Below are positions 62,010 to 64,000 of a stretch of 64,000 bases of DNA, in pieces. The stretch's first letter is position 1, and every line of letters starts with the position of its first letter. This stretch comes from Jiulongibacter sediminis. Lineage in GTDB: Bacteria; Bacteroidota; Bacteroidia; Cytophagales; Spirosomataceae. Both the position numbers and the translations under genes were made by a program. Where the stretch lies: NCBI RefSeq assembly GCF_001306455.1, contig NZ_LGTQ01000006.1, forward strand, positions 1-64,000. Direction: 5' to 3'. The notes under the pieces are model-generated. The model had not been told where the DNA came from, ran no database searches, and worked only from the letters and a program-made list of their open reading frames with translations.

Positions 62010-62372
62010 ATGGAAAAACAAAACAAATCGCAAGTTATACTATCTATTGTCGTGGGCTTTTTGGTGCTTTTTACCATTTTTAAAGCTCTCTGGCTACTTT
62101 GGGTATCTCTCGTAATTGGAGTATTGGGTTTACTTTCTGATGCATTTGCAAGTCTTGTTACCAAAGGCTGGCTAAAATTCGCAGAAATACTCGGTAGAAT
62201 TAACGGTAGCATTTTGCTCACCCTGATTTTCTTCATCTTCCTTACTCCCATTGCTTTCTTAATGAGGGTTTTCAAAAAAGGGGATGAGCTAACTCTGAAA
62301 AAGCCGCAAGGCAGTAATTACGCTGAAAGAAATCATCAGTATACAGGCAAAGACCTCGAAAATATCTGGTAA
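62010..62372 (+). CDS. SxtJ-like small membrane protein
   Basis: 120 aa from ATG 62010, 1 bp after the preceding stop. There are three hydrophobic stretches: about 8-28 (VILSIVVGFLVLFTIFKALWL), 30-45 (SLVIGVLGLLSDAF) and 68-88 (GSILLTLIFFIFLTPIAFLMRV). A soluble, charged tail follows with NYAERNHQYTGKDLENIW. The layout and the tail ending in a K-D-L-x-x-x-W motif match SxtJ-family proteins, which accompany NodU-type carbamoyltransferases and a DUF5989 protein in diverse bacteria. The function is unknown. A strong terminator follows, closing a three-gene unit. Confidence 0.85.
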   Translation: MEKQNKSQVILSIVVGFLVLFTIFKALWLLWVSLVIGVLGLLSDAFASLVTKGWLKFAEILGRINGSILLTLIFFIFLTPIAFLMRVFKKGDELTLKKPQGSNYAERNHQYTGKDLENIW

Positions 62373-62393
62373 AATAAAAGCTTCAGATAAAGT

Positions 62394-62421
62394 AAAACCC
62401 CGACCAATGGCCGGGGTTTTT
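62394..62421 (+). terminator. Terminator of the carbamoyltransferase unit
   Basis: Stem AAAACCCCGACC (62394-62405) with GGCCGGGGTTTT (62409-62420), one A-C mismatch and an AAT loop, followed by TGTTTTGTTG. It lies 21 bp after the SxtJ-like gene and could also stop xylA transcription from the other side. Confidence 0.88.
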
Positions 62422-62460
62422 GTTTTGTTGTACTCAGTTTGCTTTCGCAAAAAGAGTACA

Positions 62461-63801
62461 TCAAATGTACTGATTCAAAATCATTTCGTAGTACTCTTGC
62501 TTACCACTAATTTGAGCTGGTTCACCCAATTCATGAGCAATGTTCCTCAAATCTTCAAGTGTAAGTTCTCCTTTCTCAAACTTAGCTCCGTTACCAGAAT
62601 TGAAAGAAGCATAACGATCTGCTCTAAGTTTTTTGTACGGCGACTTTGTCAAAATATCATTGGCTACCAAAAGAGCTCTTGCAAAAACATCCATACCGCC
62701 AATATGAGCAATGAAGATATCTTCAAGATCTGTTGAGTTTCTTCTGGTTTTGGCATCAAAGTTTACACCACCGGTTTTAAAACCACCAGCTTCAAGAATA
62801 ACCAACATCGCCTCAGTTACTTCATAAAGATCAACCGGGAATTGGTCAGTATCCCAGCCATTCTGATAGTCACCACGGTTAGCATCAATAGAACCCAGCA
62901 TGCCGGCATCAGCTGCCATTTGAAGTTCATGAGCAAAAGTATGACCCGCCAAAGTAGCATGGTTTACCTCGGCATTGATTGCGAAATCATTTTCAAGTCC
63001 ATGCTCACGAAGGAAACCAATCACTGTTTGAGAGTCAAAATCATACTGATGTTTTGTAGGCTCAGCAGGTTTTGGCTCAATATAGTACTTACCTTCAAAG
63101 CCGTTTTTACGACCGTATTCAGAAGCAATTTTCAGGAATTGACCAAGGTGAGCAAGCTCAGCTTTAGTATTGGTATTTAAAAGAGACATATAACCTTCTC
63201 TACCACCCCAGAATGTGTAGCCTTCTCCGCCCAACTCAATAGTGGCATCAATAGCATTTTTCACCTGAAGACCTGCATGTGCTACCACATCAAAATTAGG
63301 ATTGGTAGAAGCTCCATTCATATAACGGGGATTAGTGAAAACGTTCGCTGTTCCCCAAAGAAGCTTAACGCCTGAAGCAGCCTGCTTTTGCTTGGCATAA
63401 TCCACCATTTTTCGAAGGTTGCTCTCGTACTCTTTCACCGAATTGCCTTCAGGAGACATATCCACATCGTGGAAACACCACCAGCCGGCTCCTAATTTGG
63501 TGAAAAATTCAAAAGCAGCATCCATTTTATCATGGGCAGCACCTAAAGCATCTTTCTGAGAATCCCATGGAAAAATGTGGGTTCCAGGGCCGAAAGGATC
63601 ACCACCTGTACCACAGAAGGTATGCCAGTAGGCTACGGCAAAACGCAGGTGATCACGCATGGTTTTACCAGCTACCACACGGTTTTCGTCGTAATACTTA
63701 AATGCCATCGGGTTATCAGACTCACGTCCTTCAAATTTGATAGGCTCTTTGATAAATGGGAAGAACTCCTTATCACCTAAAGTGAGGTTCAAATGGCTCA
63801 T
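62461..63801 (-). CDS. xylA: Xylose isomerase
   Basis: 446-aa class II (long) xylose isomerase converting D-xylose to D-xylulose. Landmarks: [29 protein letters not shown] (catalytic His, Asp), [30 protein letters not shown] (metal Glu), [34 protein letters not shown] and [14 protein letters not shown]. The order is as in other Bacteroidota XylA. xylB (xylulokinase) is not in view. A TATATTTG box (63840-63847, minus strand) lies 39 bp before ATG 63801. The preceding gene on the same strand is a MIP channel. Confidence 0.97.
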   Translation of the reverse strand: MSHLNLTLGDKEFFPFIKEPIKFEGRESDNPMAFKYYDENRVVAGKTMRDHLRFAVAYWHTFCGTGGDPFGPGTHIFPWDSQKDALGAAHDKMDAAFEFFTKLGAGWWCFHDVDMSPEGNSVKEYESNLRKMVDYAKQKQAASGVKLLWGTANVFTNPRYMNGASTNPNFDVVAHAGLQVKNAIDATIELGGEGYTFWGGREGYMSLLNTNTKAELAHLGQFLKIASEYGRKNGFEGKYYIEPKPAEPTKHQYDFDSQTVIGFLREHGLENDFAINAEVNHATLAGHTFAHELQMAADAGMLGSIDANRGDYQNGWDTDQFPVDLYEVTEAMLVILEAGGFKTGGVNFDAKTRRNSTDLEDIFIAHIGGMDVFARALLVANDILTKSPYKKLRADRYASFNSGNGAKFEKGELTLEDLRNIAHELGEPAQISGKQEYYEMILNQYI

Positions 63802-63839
63802 ATTGTTTTTTGTAAAGGTTATTATTTCAGATTAAGTGT

Positions 63840-63890
63840 CAAATATACAATTAATATTTTAGGTTGTACTTTTGAACACTCAAATATTTG
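63840..63890 (-). promoter_or_regulatory. xylA -7 box and upstream palindrome
   Basis: On the minus strand TATATTTG (63840-63847) fits TAnnTTTG; no convincing -33 box accompanies it. About 34 bp upstream lies the perfect 10-bp palindrome CAAATATTTG (63881-63890), directly after the MIP gene stop, a possible activator site. Confidence 0.4.
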
Positions 63891-64000
63891 TCAAAGTCCA
63901 AACGCCAGCATGAAGAAACCGGCTATTATTGAGCCTAAGATGGGTCCGACTACCGGTATCCAGGCATAGCCCCAATTGTTTCCTCCCTTACCCGCAATTG
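63891..64000 (-). CDS. 3' end of an aquaporin/glycerol-facilitator (MIP) gene
   Basis: Only the last 36 codons are in the window; the stop is at 63891-63893 and the gene continues beyond 64000. The residues [19 protein letters not shown] and [12 protein letters not shown] match the final loop and sixth membrane helix of MIP channels, in particular the W-x-Y-x-W-I-P-V-x-x-P-I pattern of GlpF-like proteins. Whether it carries water or glycerol cannot be judged from this end. It lies 89 bp upstream of xylA on the same strand. Confidence 0.85.
   Translation of the reverse strand, partial: IAGKGGNNWGYAWIPVVGPILGSIIAGFFMLAFGL

Noticed and set aside
59984-62372. Saxitoxin-type toxin cluster
   Set aside because: Only the sxtI/J/K-like trio is present; no polyketide-like, amidinotransferase or oxygenase genes are nearby.
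1-64000. CRISPR arrays, IS elements, prophage, integrases, restriction or abortive-infection systems
   Set aside because: Looked for on both strands; no spaced repeat array, transposase-like protein or defence-type gene was found.

Overview
The window is chromosomal DNA of a Bacteroidota bacterium, most likely a marine-type Cytophagales (Roseivirga/Fulvivirga/Marivirga-like). This placement is inferred from gene content. It carries a SusC/SusD pair with two CRTAC1-like (FG-GAP plus ASPIC/UnbV) lipoproteins, a type IX secretion cargo with a gliding-motility C-terminal domain, bacillithiol BshC, DAP-type MurE, and promoters of the TTG-N20-22-TAnnTTTG type. Shine-Dalgarno sequences are mostly absent. 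No phage, transposase, CRISPR array or restriction/defence gene was seen.

Layout. 1-427: two leftward promoters, perhaps of an rRNA operon lying off the left edge. 428-6.9 kb: SDR epimerase, atpA-atpG without the other ATP synthase genes, prfB with an intact +1 programmed frameshift, a small conserved protein, tRNA-Pro(GGG) and an orphan CCG-domain Fe-S protein. 7.0-12.0 kb: mnmD, an M61 peptidase, bshC and a GNAT protein. 12.0-16.8 kb: leucine/branched-chain acyl-CoA catabolism (enoyl-CoA hydratase, HMG-CoA lyase, acyl-CoA dehydrogenase, carboxyltransferase beta subunit). 16.8-24.2 kb: small lipoprotein, ahcY, T9SS cargo, murF, ogt, pepA.

24.6-34.6 kb is the most distinctive block. It is a tightly packed same-strand run: small ORF, 1040-aa PAS hybrid kinase with HPt, single-domain response regulator, HEAT-like membrane-anchored protein, PgaC-like glycosyltransferase, LtaS/sulfatase-fold membrane enzyme, and YaiO-family outer-membrane barrel. 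The last four genes are separated by 1 to 2 bp or overlap by 4 bp. The enzyme and the barrel share the same YaiO-type TPR module. I read this as a regulated surface-polysaccharide synthesis, modification and export system.

34.7-49.7 kb: a large FAD/4Fe-4S dehydrogenase, diverging across LacI-like operator repeats from a susC-susD locus that is followed by a lipoprotein and two tandemly duplicated CRTAC1-like proteins. 49.7-59.8 kb: flippase and murE, FUSC-family membrane protein, TIM-barrel isomerase, membrane-anchored MutS-like ATPase, recG. 59.9-62.4 kb: a three-gene carbamoyltransferase / DUF5989-like / SxtJ-like module of unknown product, including a 49-aa gene. 62.4-64.0 kb: xylA and the 3' end of an aquaporin/glycerol-facilitator gene that continues past the right edge.
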